The notes: generated by a model from the sequence alone, not told the origin. DNA of 64,000 nucleotides from Microcaldota archaeon (GCA_021810105.1 JAJZJM010000003.1:1-64000); one strand, 5' to 3'. Numbered from the stretch's first letter, positions 16,240-25,183 are shown. Numbers and translations: made by a program.

Positions 16240-17573
16240 GGTATCCCCAACTCTTCAGATAATGCTCTATCACGGAAGAGCTTCTTTAGTATTATGGCAG
16301 TAACTGGTAATATTAACGCGTAAACCGCTATTAATGCAATCACAATAGGTATTACCGAAGCCGAGTAATTGGCAGCATCGCTTACAAGCATTACATTGTA
16401 TATTATCCATGGCTGGCGTCCTACTTCTGCTGTCATCCAACCAAGTTCAAGCAGAAGCACTGCAAACCCGCCAGCAATAACTATTAGATAAAGTATCCAT
16501 CTCCTTTCAAATGGTCTTTTTCTAATCAATTGTAATACCAATATGACAAATACGAACAGTCCAAACCCAAAACCTAAAAGCACCATCAAATCGAAAGTGT
16601 CATGAACTATTAACGGAGGCCAGGTGTTCTCTGGAAATTCATTCAATCCTGGGGCTATGGCATTTGGCGAACCAAGCAGAACGCTCTGCAAGCCTGGGAT
16701 GGAAAAATAATCCCTAAGCGTGCCATTAATTAAAATCCCTCCTATAATCTCAGAGGCGTTAGATCTTGTAAGGAAATTTGCTTCGAATGCAGCATATTTT
16801 TCAGGCTGTATCTGTGCCAATGAGTTTATGGATATTATGCCGGTAACAACAGAGAAAAATGTTGCGATTAATACCAAAGAAAATGTAATTTTTAATCCTT
16901 TCATGTAGTACTCTTTATGTTGAGGGTCGCACTTCAGCAACATATATGCCATGTAAGCACAGAATATGAATGCCCCTGCGAAATAGCTGGTGGCTAATAC
17001 ATGACTCACCTCAATGCCTGTTGCAGGTGTAGAGAATACAGCAAGTGGATTTACGTCTTTTATGATTCCAGTGCTCAAATACGCAGGAATGTTAAATCCA
17101 TTAGGCGTATTCATGAATGAATTTAGCATTGTTATAAGGACTGCAGATGCAGCCCCCCCTATTCCTACAAGCACTCCGAAAAGAACATGAATGTATTTTC
17201 CTTCAAACGATTCCCATGATAGCATGTATATGGCCAGGAAAATCGCTTCCAAAAAGAAAGCAAATACCTCTATGTATACCGGCAATATCGCGACCTGGCC
17301 TACCAAAGCCATAAACTTTGGCCATAATAGGAAAAGCTCAAGTGCTACAAGGGTGCCAGAAGCAGTGCCTACCGCAAAAAGTACAACAAGAACTAAAGAA
17401 AGCCTTTTTGCTAAAGTCGTGTATACTCTATCTTTTTTTCTTATCCCTAAAAATTCGGCTATAATTATTATTGCAGGGAGGGCAATTCCTATCGAAGCGA
17501 GTATTATGTGTACGGCAAGAGAAAAGCCCATCAGGAACCTATCAAAATCTAATATAGGAATCATATGAATCAA
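16236..17573 (-). CDS. cydA: Cytochrome bd quinol oxidase subunit I
   Basis: A 445-residue multi-helix membrane protein. FDRFLMGFSLAVHIILAS carries the conserved heme His (His22), and GIEVSHVLATSYF carries a second heme His. GTASGTLVALEL and the long helices match CydA, with a Q-loop of the short type. It oxidises quinol and reduces oxygen to water, generating a membrane potential. It heads a cydA-cydB-orf operon and is the only terminal oxidase in the window. The SDH complex would supply quinol. Confidence 0.9.
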   Translation of the reverse strand: MIHMIPILDFDRFLMGFSLAVHIILASIGIALPAIIIIAEFLGIRKKDRVYTTLAKRLSLVLVVLFAVGTASGTLVALELFLLWPKFMALVGQVAILPVYIEVFAFFLEAIFLAIYMLSWESFEGKYIHVLFGVLVGIGGAASAVLITMLNSFMNTPNGFNIPAYLSTGIIKDVNPLAVFSTPATGIEVSHVLATSYFAGAFIFCAYMAYMLLKCDPQHKEYYMKGLKITFSLVLIATFFSVVTGIISINSLAQIQPEKYAAFEANFLTRSNASEIIGGILINGTLRDYFSIPGLQSVLLGSPNAIAPGLNEFPENTWPPLIVHDTFDLMVLLGFGFGLFVFVILVLQLIRKRPFERRWILYLIVIAGGFAVLLLELGWMTAEVGRQPWIIYNVMLVSDAANYSASVIPIVIALIAVYALILPVTAIILKKLFRDRALSEELGIP

Positions 17574-17629
17574 TCAGAAGGAAGTTATAAATATTATTAA
17601 TAGAGATAATCTATGCTATTAAGCGGGGT

Positions 17630-17968
17630 ATGTATATGAAAGAAACAAAAAAGATAAGACAAACGGCATTCAGCATCCGATCAGAGACGCTAATTTTATC
17701 TACGGCTCCTGATGTGATACCGATATCTCTAGAATTTAAAACAAGAAAAGAGGATGAAGAGCTTCTAAGGCGGCTGGAGTCAAAGCCTGTAGTTCCACGA
17801 ACTGCAGCAAAAATGACTGATTATCAGCTCAAAGTCCTATTAAAATCTGATAATGATCAAAACAAAGAAATTGCAGACCGGGAATTAAGAAAGAGAACTA
17901 AAAACGATATGAACGAAGAAAGTATCAGACTTAAAAGAGGAACACAAATTCAGTTGCACTGCTGCTGA
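17630..17968 (+). CDS. Hypothetical basic protein
   Basis: A 112-residue charged protein (MYMKETKKIRQTAFSIRSE...), with a central Lys/Glu-rich region and a CC at the very end. No family, signal peptide or membrane helix is recognised. It lies just before the aldo/keto reductase with a 4-base gap and may be cotranscribed with it. ATG 17636 is an alternative start. A TATA-like stretch (TAAATATTATTAATAG) lies about 30-45 bases upstream. Confidence 0.55.
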   Translation: MYMKETKKIRQTAFSIRSETLILSTAPDVIPISLEFKTRKEDEELLRRLESKPVVPRTAAKMTDYQLKVLLKSDNDQNKEIADRELRKRTKNDMNEESIRLKRGTQIQLHCC

Positions 17969-17972
17969 TTTG

Positions 17973-18863
17973 ATGGATAAAATAAAATTAGGCAATACAA
18001 ACGAAATGCTGCCGGAAATAGGAATCGGCACATGGAAAATGCCTAATAATTCCATAGCCGCTGAAACTGCCATAAAATATGCCATAGATAACGGAGCATA
18101 TTTCGTAGATACTGCAGAAATGTACGGCAATGAGGAAATGGTAGGGAGGGCGATAAAAGGCAAACCTGTTTTTATTGCAACAAAAGTGTCCCCACACAAC
18201 TTCAGATATGAAGCTATTATCAATTCGTGTAATCTAAGCCTCAGAAAGCTAAACGTAAATAAAATAGATTTATATCAACTTCATTGGCCAAACCATAGCA
18301 TACCAATATCTGAAACTATGAAAGCTATGGAGCAACTTCAGAATGATGGAAAAATACAGCATATAGGCGTAAGCAACTTTGACATAGAAGAATTCGAAGA
18401 GGCCCAAAATTGCCTTAAAAATAGCAAGATAGTATCAAATCAAATCGAATATAGCGTTTTGGTAAGAGATATAGGAGATAACTTTATTGAATTCGCAAAG
18501 AAAAATGATATAACAATACTTGCATACAGCCCCCTGTCTAGAGGAGCATTATTTTCTGAAAAATATGCCGATCTGCTCAGCACATTATCTAATATTGGAG
18601 ATAAGTACGAGAAGACGCCTGCACAAGTCGCTCTAAACTGGCTCTTTAGAAATGGCAATGTTGTTGCAATACCAAAAGCAATAGACGAATCCCATATAAA
18701 TGAGAATATAGGCGCATCGGGATGGCATCTCTCAGAAAAGGATGCATCAGAAATATCTTCTGCGCTTTCTGGCGAAAGAAGAAGACCAATATCTTCTATA
18801 TTTACTAAAACATTAAAAAGAAATGGGGCATGGTCAAAATTCGGATCAAAATTCTTAAAATAA
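17973..18863 (+). CDS. Aldo/keto reductase
   Basis: A 296-residue TIM-barrel oxidoreductase. The catalytic tetrad is visible: Asp and Tyr in VDTAEMYGNEE, Lys in IATKVSP and His in LYQLHWPN. C-terminal NADPH-binding residues lie around VAIPKAIDESHINEN. It reduces aldehydes or ketones with NADPH in the cytoplasm; the substrate is unknown. ATG 17973 is preferred to the upstream TTG. The Rieske gene follows closely. Confidence 0.87.
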   Translation: MDKIKLGNTNEMLPEIGIGTWKMPNNSIAAETAIKYAIDNGAYFVDTAEMYGNEEMVGRAIKGKPVFIATKVSPHNFRYEAIINSCNLSLRKLNVNKIDLYQLHWPNHSIPISETMKAMEQLQNDGKIQHIGVSNFDIEEFEEAQNCLKNSKIVSNQIEYSVLVRDIGDNFIEFAKKNDITILAYSPLSRGALFSEKYADLLSTLSNIGDKYEKTPAQVALNWLFRNGNVVAIPKAIDESHINENIGASGWHLSEKDASEISSALSGERRRPISSIFTKTLKRNGAWSKFGSKFLK

Positions 18864-18875
18864 GAAGTGATAATT

Positions 18876-19202
18876 ATGGAAAAGATTATGCCGATAGGTA
18901 AAATAAGTGATTTCGATGAGGGAAAAGGCAAATCAGTAAAAATAGATGATGACACTCAAGTTGCAGTATTCAAAATAGGCGGCAAGATATTCGTTATTGA
19001 AGAAAGCTGCCCTCATCAAGGCGGCCCGTTATCTGAAGGCGAGGTTGAAGGGCTAAATGTCATATGTCCATGGCACCAAATGAAGTATGAATTGGAATCT
19101 GGAAACTCTTCGTCAGATGCATGGGATAAAGAATACAAGGTAAAAGCATTTAAGGTAATTTTGGAAGGAGAAGACGTAAAAATAGAGATTCCAGATTTAT
19201 AG
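18876..19202 (+). CDS. Rieske-type [2Fe-2S] ferredoxin
   Basis: A 108-residue soluble Rieske domain with ESCPHQGGPL and CPWHQMKYEL, giving the Cys-X-His and Cys-X2-His cluster ligands. There is no membrane helix, so it resembles the ferredoxin component of dioxygenases or NirD rather than a bc1 Rieske subunit. It probably transfers electrons to an unknown oxidoreductase; the adjacent aldo/keto reductase may share its operon. The stop overlaps the stop of the convergent operon by a few bases. Confidence 0.85.
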   Translation: MEKIMPIGKISDFDEGKGKSVKIDDDTQVAVFKIGGKIFVIEESCPHQGGPLSEGEVEGLNVICPWHQMKYELESGNSSSDAWDKEYKVKAFKVILEGEDVKIEIPDL

Positions 19203-19400
19203 TAACACATGTGAATATTCTAATAAACGGAGCGCCGCAATAAATAATAATATAAGGAACGAACTAGCAAGGTAATTTTTTACATGGCCCGGCAGTTTTC
19301 TAATTTCAGATATAATTATGACTACAAAAACCATAAAATTAATTATGATAAGGCTTCCGATTAAAACAAGATTCAATAAGTTTTCAAGTATTTGTAACAA
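19197..19400 (-). CDS. Small single-helix membrane protein, last gene of the VirB-like operon
   Basis: A 67-residue protein with one or two hydrophobic segments (LVLIGSLIIINFMVFVVII and a later helix) and a TTG start that overlaps the previous gene by 28 bases. No family recognised. The overlap and strand place it at the end of the seven-gene operon. Small membrane subunits are common in conjugation-like machines, so a structural role is possible. Confidence 0.5.
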   Translation of the reverse strand: MLQILENLLNLVLIGSLIIINFMVFVVIIISEIRKLPGHVKNYLASSFLILLFIAALRLLEYSHVLL

Positions 19401-20065
19401 AGAAAATCACTTTCTGTTAAATTAATAATAAAATTCCTTCTCCTAAAAATCAATGTATCAAGATTGCTTATGCTCCATTGCCAAAGAAAGCCCTGCCATG
19501 CGGACATAGCAGCAAACACGCACGCTCCCTTCTTGCCTTTCCCCCCATAAAGCAGGTATTCTTTATTCGGCTCTTGATTAAAACCAGATTTGTTCTCTTC
19601 TTTCAACCATAAATTATACCTGAAGTAATCAAAAACCCTTTTTATGTTATCTCCTTTGCAAACGATGTCTCCATACAGAATTAACCCTTTTCCATTGTTA
19701 TTTTCCAGGTAGTATTCAAATTCTTCATTTAATGACCAGTAATCAAGCATTTCTGACTCTTTCCGAACATTTTTCAGCAAACTAAATGTGCTAATGCAGC
19801 CTCTCCATTTCGAAATTCGTAAAAATTCATTATCAACAACCTCTAAAGGATTTATTATATGGGTTTTAGGCGAATACCCGCCTTGTTTGATATCCAAAAT
19901 TATTTTATTCCCTGTAAATTCTGTTACTAACATTAGTGACAAGCACACGCTGCCTCCTAGAAATAAATAAGTAAAATTTAATGAAATAAAAACAAACACA
20001 AATGAAAGCAAAACTGTTAAGATAAGAAAAAAACCAATTAACCCAAATCCTAAACTACCGCTCAT
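19373..20065 (-). CDS. Hypothetical membrane-anchored protein of the VirB-like operon
   Basis: A 230-residue protein with two N-terminal membrane helices (about 6-28 and 31-47) and a soluble domain of about 180 residues rich in aromatic residues. No known family. Its ATG overlaps the preceding TGA (ATGA at 20062-20065). The topology, two helices then a cytoplasmic domain, would fit a channel-associated subunit. Confidence 0.6.
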   Translation of the reverse strand: MSGSLGFGLIGFFLILTVLLSFVFVFISLNFTYLFLGGSVCLSLMLVTEFTGNKIILDIKQGGYSPKTHIINPLEVVDNEFLRISKWRGCISTFSLLKNVRKESEMLDYWSLNEEFEYYLENNNGKGLILYGDIVCKGDNIKRVFDYFRYNLWLKEENKSGFNQEPNKEYLLYGGKGKKGACVFAAMSAWQGFLWQWSISNLDTLIFRRRNFIINLTESDFLCYKYLKTY

Positions 20066-20694
20066 CGTATCTCTTTGTTTAGTTTTTTAATAATCTCTAT
20101 ATCTACTCCCAACCATCTGGCAAAATCGTTTTCCGCAATCCCGCCTTTTTTGGTCAAATTATGGTAAATCTCCTTGTAAAATTCCCTATACGCCTTTAAT
20201 GACTCATTTAAAGAGGCAGCTTCTAGCTTTGCATCGTAAAGATTTTTGGATAATTTTACATTAGCCAAGTTCAATCTCTTTATAAGAGTAGACAATCTCT
20301 CTATAAGTAGATCATCGGCAGATTGCGTTGAAGATATATTGCAATTTTTAAGCAAATCTATTACATACGGAAGTAAATCTATGTAATTGAATTCATATTG
20401 ACTATGGATGGCTTGTACAAACGCCAAAAAATTTGTCATGTGAGAAATGTTTTTCATTATCGAATAACTATTGTAACTAAAATTATAAGCTACTTTATCT
20501 GTGCATAATTCCAGAATGATTGTACTCTCTAAATCATGGCAGTTTTTTACATCGTAACATAATTTAGAACCACTACTAATAATATTTAAACCTCCAAATG
20601 ACTCCATAAAGGAAGAAAGTTCCTTAAAACCAGATTTTAATGCCCCTTTTATTACAAAAGAAGATGTAAAAATTTTATTTGTATTGTCAATCAA
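20062..20694 (-). CDS. Hypothetical protein of the VirB-like operon with a C-terminal helical segment
   Basis: A 210-residue soluble protein. Residues 125-180 look like a coiled coil, and the last 30 residues (ENDFARWLGVDIEIIKKLN) may form a small helix-turn-helix-like element. It starts at a TTG that overlaps the ATPase stop by 8 bases. No family recognised. Its position directly after the ATPase suggests a partner of that motor. Confidence 0.6.
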   Translation of the reverse strand: MIDNTNKIFTSSFVIKGALKSGFKELSSFMESFGGLNIISSGSKLCYDVKNCHDLESTIILELCTDKVAYNFSYNSYSIMKNISHMTNFLAFVQAIHSQYEFNYIDLLPYVIDLLKNCNISSTQSADDLLIERLSTLIKRLNLANVKLSKNLYDAKLEAASLNESLKAYREFYKEIYHNLTKKGGIAENDFARWLGVDIEIIKKLNKEIR

Positions 20695-21790
20695 AAGCCC
20701 TCACCCCCTTTATGGATTCTATAGAAAGCGCAACAGAAGCCTCGTCTACACCAAGCTCAGAGAAAAAAGATATTATATCAATTCTTTTTACTCCAAGCCC
20801 CATCATCATGCTGATTACCTGCACCAAATCTAGGGACTGCCCAGCATCTTCGAAGAACCGAAACAACTTTAATCTACCTTCTGTATCAATTCCCATATTG
20901 GATATTGCATTAGATATACTCTCTTTAGACATTTTCATTTTTTCACCACAGAATGATAAAGAATATGACTTAAAAGAAAAGCCCTCTACCTTAACAACAA
21001 AATTCTGTTCGAAGTTGCTCCTATTGCGCATAGAAACAACGCAACACCCTCTTTTAAGAGACTTTACCGTTTCAACATCATTGTACTTTAGCAAGCCAGA
21101 AGATGAAAGCGCATCAAAATTATCAGACCCCTGTAAACGAAAAACAAAGCTGCATGCAGCATTTGCCAATATCTCATTATTTACGTCTTTCATTAATTGT
21201 GTTGCTACTATTATAGAAAATCCAAACTTACGTCCCTCTCGAAATAGCCTCCCTAACACCTTTTCATAATCTGCCAATTTCCATGCCTCGTCTATTACAA
21301 TAACCCAAGATACTCTTTCATTTAGTTCAGAGCATGACATGGACTTGGACACTTCTATTAGTATATCTCTTGCAACACAACCTGCTATTGAAGGATCTTT
21401 TATAGTCGACAGGTCTATGGACGAAATACGATTGCATAAAAAATCAACAAGCCTTACATTTCTATCTATATCTCTCCTAACATTACCACCAAGCCCCATT
21501 ACCAGTTGTGAATACTCTGAAGACCAGTCAATTATCAAAACATTTACTTTTGAGCTAATTAGCATGCGCATTATCATGCTTTTTAGCAAGTAGCTCTTTC
21601 CAGACCCGGTCATTCCAACAATGGATATATGTGGGTTTATCAATTTGCTATTATTAAGGAAAAATGGCAAATTATATACCAAAGTTTTGCCTACGTATAT
21701 TCCATCAGTTATATCATCGTCTTCTGGAGCCGGCTCGCTTGCCATAAACACAGTCAATAGTTTGGCTGCATTAATGGAATTTGATATCAT
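20687..21790 (-). CDS. VirB4/HerA-superfamily ATPase (CedB-like)
   Basis: A 367-residue P-loop ATPase. Walker A is GMTGSGKSYLLKS near residue 60, Walker B is WVIVIDEAWKLAD, and ATQLMKD supplies the sensor Gln typical of FtsK/HerA/VirB4 motors. A C-terminal winged-helix-like region follows. The N-terminal domain of bacterial VirB4 is absent. Motors of this type power type IV secretion, archaeal Ced/Ted DNA import or HerA-NurA end resection. No nurA is nearby, while VirB2-like and VirB6-like genes are, so a membrane DNA or protein translocation motor is favoured. It overlaps the upstream gene by ATGA. Confidence 0.82.
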   Translation of the reverse strand: MISNSINAAKLLTVFMASEPAPEDDDITDGIYVGKTLVYNLPFFLNNSKLINPHISIVGMTGSGKSYLLKSMIMRMLISSKVNVLIIDWSSEYSQLVMGLGGNVRRDIDRNVRLVDFLCNRISSIDLSTIKDPSIAGCVARDILIEVSKSMSCSELNERVSWVIVIDEAWKLADYEKVLGRLFREGRKFGFSIIVATQLMKDVNNEILANAACSFVFRLQGSDNFDALSSSGLLKYNDVETVKSLKRGCCVVSMRNRSNFEQNFVVKVEGFSFKSYSLSFCGEKMKMSKESISNAISNMGIDTEGRLKLFRFFEDAGQSLDLVQVISMMMGLGVKRIDIISFFSELGVDEASVALSIESIKGVRAFD

Positions 21791-22518
21791 CGCATCACGT
21801 AATCAAACTTTATCAATTTCATTAATTCCGTGCCGCTAAGTATTGATGATTCCGCGCCGAAAATCGAACTCAAGCCCGATAATACTTCTTTTAAGTTAGA
21901 AAGTGCCTCCTCATCGGCTTTATATTTTACGCTCGCAGTGGAAGCGGTTACAACATAATACCGCATTTCTAAAGGTATCCCACCATTCTGTATTTGTGAA
22001 AGTTCATGACTCAGGTAAGATATCTCCTCTTTGAGCCTTGACGCTTTAAGCATGCCTTTGCCTGACTTCTGATTATGTATTCTGGATAATTCAATCTCCT
22101 TCATTTTTCTTTTTACCTGCAGCTTTTCTATCATTTTATCCGCTTTAAACCTCTTTACATAAGTGCTAATTCTGAAAGGAAATCCAATAGTTCCAATTAA
22201 TTTCTCTAATTTGTCTCTATCAACTTCAGAATCTGAAGTTGGCCTAAGCTCCGCGGCAGATATTGAAGTATAAGCACTCCCATCCCTTATGGATGCGGTT
22301 TGCCTGCTACCGCTCAGTTCAAAACCATCAAGCATTTGGATTATATTTGTATGCTTAAATATCAAAACCTCAATCATATTCCAGCCCTTGAATAAGATCA
22401 AAAACATAACACTGAGCAAAGATGTAATCGCTATAAGATACGGGTTAAAGGTAATGAATCCGGCTACCGCGTTAGCACAGCACACCAATGCGATTATATA
22501 GATAGTAAGATTCTCCAC
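21787..22518 (-). CDS. Two-helix membrane protein with coiled coil in the VirB-like operon
   Basis: The track start at 22596 overlaps the upstream gene by 71 bases; GTG 22518, 8 bases after that gene's stop, is more plausible and gives 243 residues. Two membrane helices lie near the N-terminus, followed by a soluble domain with a basic coiled coil (about residues 120-170) and a C-terminus ending LIKFDYVMR. No family is recognised by sequence. Position between VirB6-like and VirB4-like genes suggests a link between channel and motor, as VirB3 has in bacterial systems. Confidence 0.6.
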   Translation of the reverse strand: MENLTIYIIALVCCANAVAGFITFNPYLIAITSLLSVMFLILFKGWNMIEVLIFKHTNIIQMLDGFELSGSRQTASIRDGSAYTSISAAELRPTSDSEVDRDKLEKLIGTIGFPFRISTYVKRFKADKMIEKLQVKRKMKEIELSRIHNQKSGKGMLKASRLKEEISYLSHELSQIQNGGIPLEMRYYVVTASTASVKYKADEEALSNLKEVLSGLSSIFGAESSILSGTELMKLIKFDYVMR

Positions 22519-22525
22519 AAAATCA

Positions 22526-23557
22526 CTAAAATATGTCAAATTTTCCAAAAGATACTTCCGAGCCCAAAGCACTAGCAAGTTCTCTGATAGAAACAATAGT
22601 TATAATGAGACTGAATAATGGGAAAAAGAACACCTCTATGATTAAAACAGATACGGCTGCCATAACCTGCCGAAAGACTCCAGTGAAAGAGCTTACCAGT
22701 TTTGTCAAACCCGAAAGCAGGCCATTTCCAATAGGAGTTATCGCGTTCGCTGAAATGCCACCGCTTCCTGCAGACAGAATTTGCTCTTGCATTGATTGAG
22801 AGTTTAAGTTAAAGGTAGTGAACGCCTGTGGCCCCAATCCTGCAGAGTAGTTTGCAGTTATCTGCGCATCTAATAAATAAGTTAGAGGATACACTGCAAA
22901 TAAGCCTATTGCGATTGCCATTATCATGCCCCCTACCTTCCTAGTCAAATAAAACGTGCGTAAAACTATCCCTATAGGGAGAAGAAATGGAATGGCAACA
23001 ATGGATACAACACTAAGCAGTGCAGATTGGGTATAAAGGTCAATTATCGCAAAAGTTAGCAGTTTTATTATAAAGCTCTCCTCAGACATTACTGGCGACA
23101 ATATGCTTGAAAAAGAGAAAGAGGCAAAACCAAGGTTCAAATCTGTAGCAGATATAACTCCCAAAAGCAAATAACTACCTGTTAATGGAACCAGCATTGT
23201 CAGAGATGCATCAAGCAATGAAGGATAACTCGCATTTCCGATCTTTATTGGTTGTAACCCCACCAGATAATTATCTGCAAAACAAATTGCATAGTTATCG
23301 TTCATAAACCCTGAACAATAGGCCTGAACGTTGGATGACTGCACAATGCTATTTACTAAAGATACACCCATCCCGCTAGGGCTGAAAAAAGTAAACAGCG
23401 CGCCAAGTATTAGCGCATTGATAAACGATTGAAAAAGCTCATCTTTGCCGAAAGATTTCAAGCGCCTGTAATCTATTCCGTACCCTATACCAAGCGCTAT
23501 GCCTCCTATGCTTATCATAATAGCTACTATGCTTACCGCAATCTCGTAGCCTATCAA
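22526..23557 (-). CDS. VirB6/TrbL/CedA-like polytopic membrane protein
   Basis: A 343-residue protein with about seven membrane helices. The stretch LPIGIVLRTFYLTRKVGG followed by a Gly/Ala-rich helix and YPLTYLL is typical of the VirB6/TrbL-type inner channel protein, including archaeal CedA-like forms. A long extracellular loop contains two Cys (QAYCSGF, AICFAD) that could form a disulfide. The start is probably TTG 23557, 7 bases after the pilin-like gene. It is the likely membrane pore of the system. Confidence 0.72.
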   Translation of the reverse strand: MIGYEIAVSIVAIMISIGGIALGIGYGIDYRRLKSFGKDELFQSFINALILGALFTFFSPSGMGVSLVNSIVQSSNVQAYCSGFMNDNYAICFADNYLVGLQPIKIGNASYPSLLDASLTMLVPLTGSYLLLGVISATDLNLGFASFSFSSILSPVMSEESFIIKLLTFAIIDLYTQSALLSVVSIVAIPFLLPIGIVLRTFYLTRKVGGMIMAIAIGLFAVYPLTYLLDAQITANYSAGLGPQAFTTFNLNSQSMQEQILSAGSGGISANAITPIGNGLLSGLTKLVSSFTGVFRQVMAAVSVLIIEVFFFPLFSLIITIVSIRELASALGSEVSFGKFDIF

Positions 23558-23564
23558 TCAATCA

Positions 23565-23927
23565 CTACTGAGATGAATTTAAAGTCATATTGCTAAGCAA
23601 ATGCGTAGATGCCGTTGCAAACGATGTTGCCGCAACACTCAACACACCAACAACGATCGCGCCAATTATGATGTTTACTGCAGTACTGTGAAAGTTAGCC
23701 TTCTTGTCAGGTGGCATTATCTGGCCTAATGCGTAGAATACTCCTGCAATTATAAACATCACCGCACTAAGAATTGGCCCCACTTGGCCTAAAATATTCT
23801 TTATATTGGCTAGTTCAGTAACAATCTGAAAGCTATAGCCCACGCTTGCGCCTCTCACAAGTCCTACAAAAGATAACACCAGCAATGCGGGTATCAATAT
23901 GCATCTTCCCCGTAGAAAACCGCCCAT
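23565..23927 (-). CDS. VirB2/TrbC-like pilin or CedA1-like small membrane protein
   Basis: A 120-residue protein with an N-terminal signal-like helix (about 9-26, followed by RGAS), then two membrane helices (47-67 and 82-105) separated by a short basic loop PPDKKANF. Small proteins with a signal and two helices directly ahead of VirB6-like genes are the T4SS pilin/TrbC group, including archaeal CedA1/TedC. It is the first gene of the operon; GGTGG precedes the ATG and a TATA-rich region lies upstream. Confidence 0.68.
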   Translation of the reverse strand: MGGFLRGRCILIPALLVLSFVGLVRGASVGYSFQIVTELANIKNILGQVGPILSAVMFIIAGVFYALGQIMPPDKKANFHSTAVNIIIGAIVVGVLSVAATSFATASTHLLSNMTLNSSQ

Positions 23928-23939
23928 GCATCCACCATT

Positions 23940-23990
23940 TACTTTAATAAATATATTTTATACAAATATATATTTAAATACTTAGATAAA
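23940..23990 (-). promoter_or_regulatory. Putative promoter of the VirB-like operon
   Basis: The 50 bases upstream of the pilin-like gene are almost pure A/T and contain several overlapping TATA-like boxes (reading ATATATTTATTAAAG and TTTAAATATATATTTG on the minus strand). One lies 20-30 bases ahead of the ATG, as expected for an archaeal TBP site. The exact start of transcription cannot be placed. Confidence 0.45.
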
Positions 23991-23994
23991 TGAT

Positions 23995-24043
23995 ATTAGC
24001 GGAAGTGAGCACTAAATCGCTAATCATCTGATGAAAGCATCAG
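23995..24043. repeat. Two adjacent hairpins at the end of taw1
   Basis: ATTAGCG (23995-24001) pairs with CGCTAAT (24018-24024), and CTGATG (24028-24033) pairs with CATCAG (24038-24043) around AAAG. The second overlaps the taw1 stop codon. The pair may mark the 3' end of the taw1 transcript. Confidence 0.4.
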
Positions 24044-25041
24044 GAGGTCTTGCCTATTGTGCTGAAATCTATAATCCTCTTTTTTTTAGACTCTTCGTCA
24101 CGTGAAAGCAGCACAACCCTGCTTGGCGAATGCTCTGCTGTGATTATATAACCGGTAAGCCTAGAAAGCTCCGAGGCAAATGCCTTTATCTCCTGGTGGT
24201 CAGGCATGCTTGATAAGTTTAGCCCCCGTGTATCCTCTCTAGCTCCCCCGACAAAAGAGAAACCCTTAACTTCAACATAATTCGGCATTGCTATCTTTAT
24301 CAAATTTGAATATCCTTCAGGATCGCACATATTCAACCCTTTTACAAGCGTCATACGCAATACAGTGCGGGTGTTTAGCCTTCTCATTACCGCAAGCGCA
24401 TCATTGAACCTCTGCCAGGCATTAGGTATCTTTGCGCGCACCGTTTTCTCATAGATCTCTGCATTTGGAGCCTGTAATGACACATAAAGCTGGGTTGGAA
24501 GGGGGTTAAGCCTCTCTAACGCTTCCGGCAATGTGCCATTGTGTACAAGGAATGTGCTAATGCCTCTTTTATGGAATTCAGAAAGCAGAGCACCCATTTT
24601 TGGATAAAACATTGGTTCTCCGGTAAGGCTTAACGCTACATGCTTTGGGCTATTTGCCTCCTCCCATCTCTTAAGCAGCAATTTATCCTCAAGACCTCCT
24701 TTATACCCACTTATAATCTTTCGCTGCTCGTTTATCATATTCTCTACTATCAAAACCGGATCATCCCACTTGCTTACGGCATTTAGCTCATTCCATTTGA
24801 AACCATGCTCTTCAGGTATCAGCCTCCAGCAGAAAGAACAACCCAGATCGCACCCAATGGCAGGTGTGCCTTGTATACACTGCCAGCTCCTTATCCCATA
24901 GAAAGTGTATTTATAGCACAAAGTTTTGCCACGTATGCCATTTGCAGTGTATTCGCATATTTTCACTGCAGAGTGCTCACCTACAAAGTGGTATCCCTGC
25001 TTTTGCATCCTTTGCTTAAGTTCTACAGGCATAGCTCCCAT
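24040..25041 (-). CDS. taw1: tRNA 4-demethylwyosine synthase (radical SAM)
   Basis: A 333-residue radical SAM enzyme. GCDLGCSFCW gives the SAM-cluster cysteines (64, 68, 71), and Cys29, Cys42 and Cys55, spaced 13 apart, match the second 4Fe-4S site of archaeal TYW1. It condenses pyruvate with m1G37 of tRNA-Phe to form the tricyclic wyosine base. Archaea and eukaryotes carry this gene, which supports the archaeal assignment. The SUF system elsewhere in the window would supply its clusters. It is transcribed alone. Confidence 0.92.
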   Translation of the reverse strand: MGAMPVELKQRMQKQGYHFVGEHSAVKICEYTANGIRGKTLCYKYTFYGIRSWQCIQGTPAIGCDLGCSFCWRLIPEEHGFKWNELNAVSKWDDPVLIVENMINEQRKIISGYKGGLEDKLLLKRWEEANSPKHVALSLTGEPMFYPKMGALLSEFHKRGISTFLVHNGTLPEALERLNPLPTQLYVSLQAPNAEIYEKTVRAKIPNAWQRFNDALAVMRRLNTRTVLRMTLVKGLNMCDPEGYSNLIKIAMPNYVEVKGFSFVGGAREDTRGLNLSSMPDHQEIKAFASELSRLTGYIITAEHSPSRVVLLSRDEESKKKRIIDFSTIGKTS

Positions 25042-25183
25042 AAAATCATCAAAACTCTATTATCATTCACATTTATATTCTGTATTATTGGATAGCATGC
25101 AAATGATTTAGGAGCATTGAACTCAAGTAATCATCAATGTACATCACAAATATATTATTTAAGTGCATGTTTAAAGTGATTAC

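Noticed and set aside
20687-21790. HerA of a HerA-NurA DNA repair pair
   Set aside because: No nurA, mre11 or rad50 is adjacent, and membrane channel-like genes surround it; kept as an alternative only.
24000-24045. Possible C/D box RNA at the taw1 end (CTGATGA)
   Set aside because: Only one C-like box is present and the sequence forms a simple hairpin over the stop codon.
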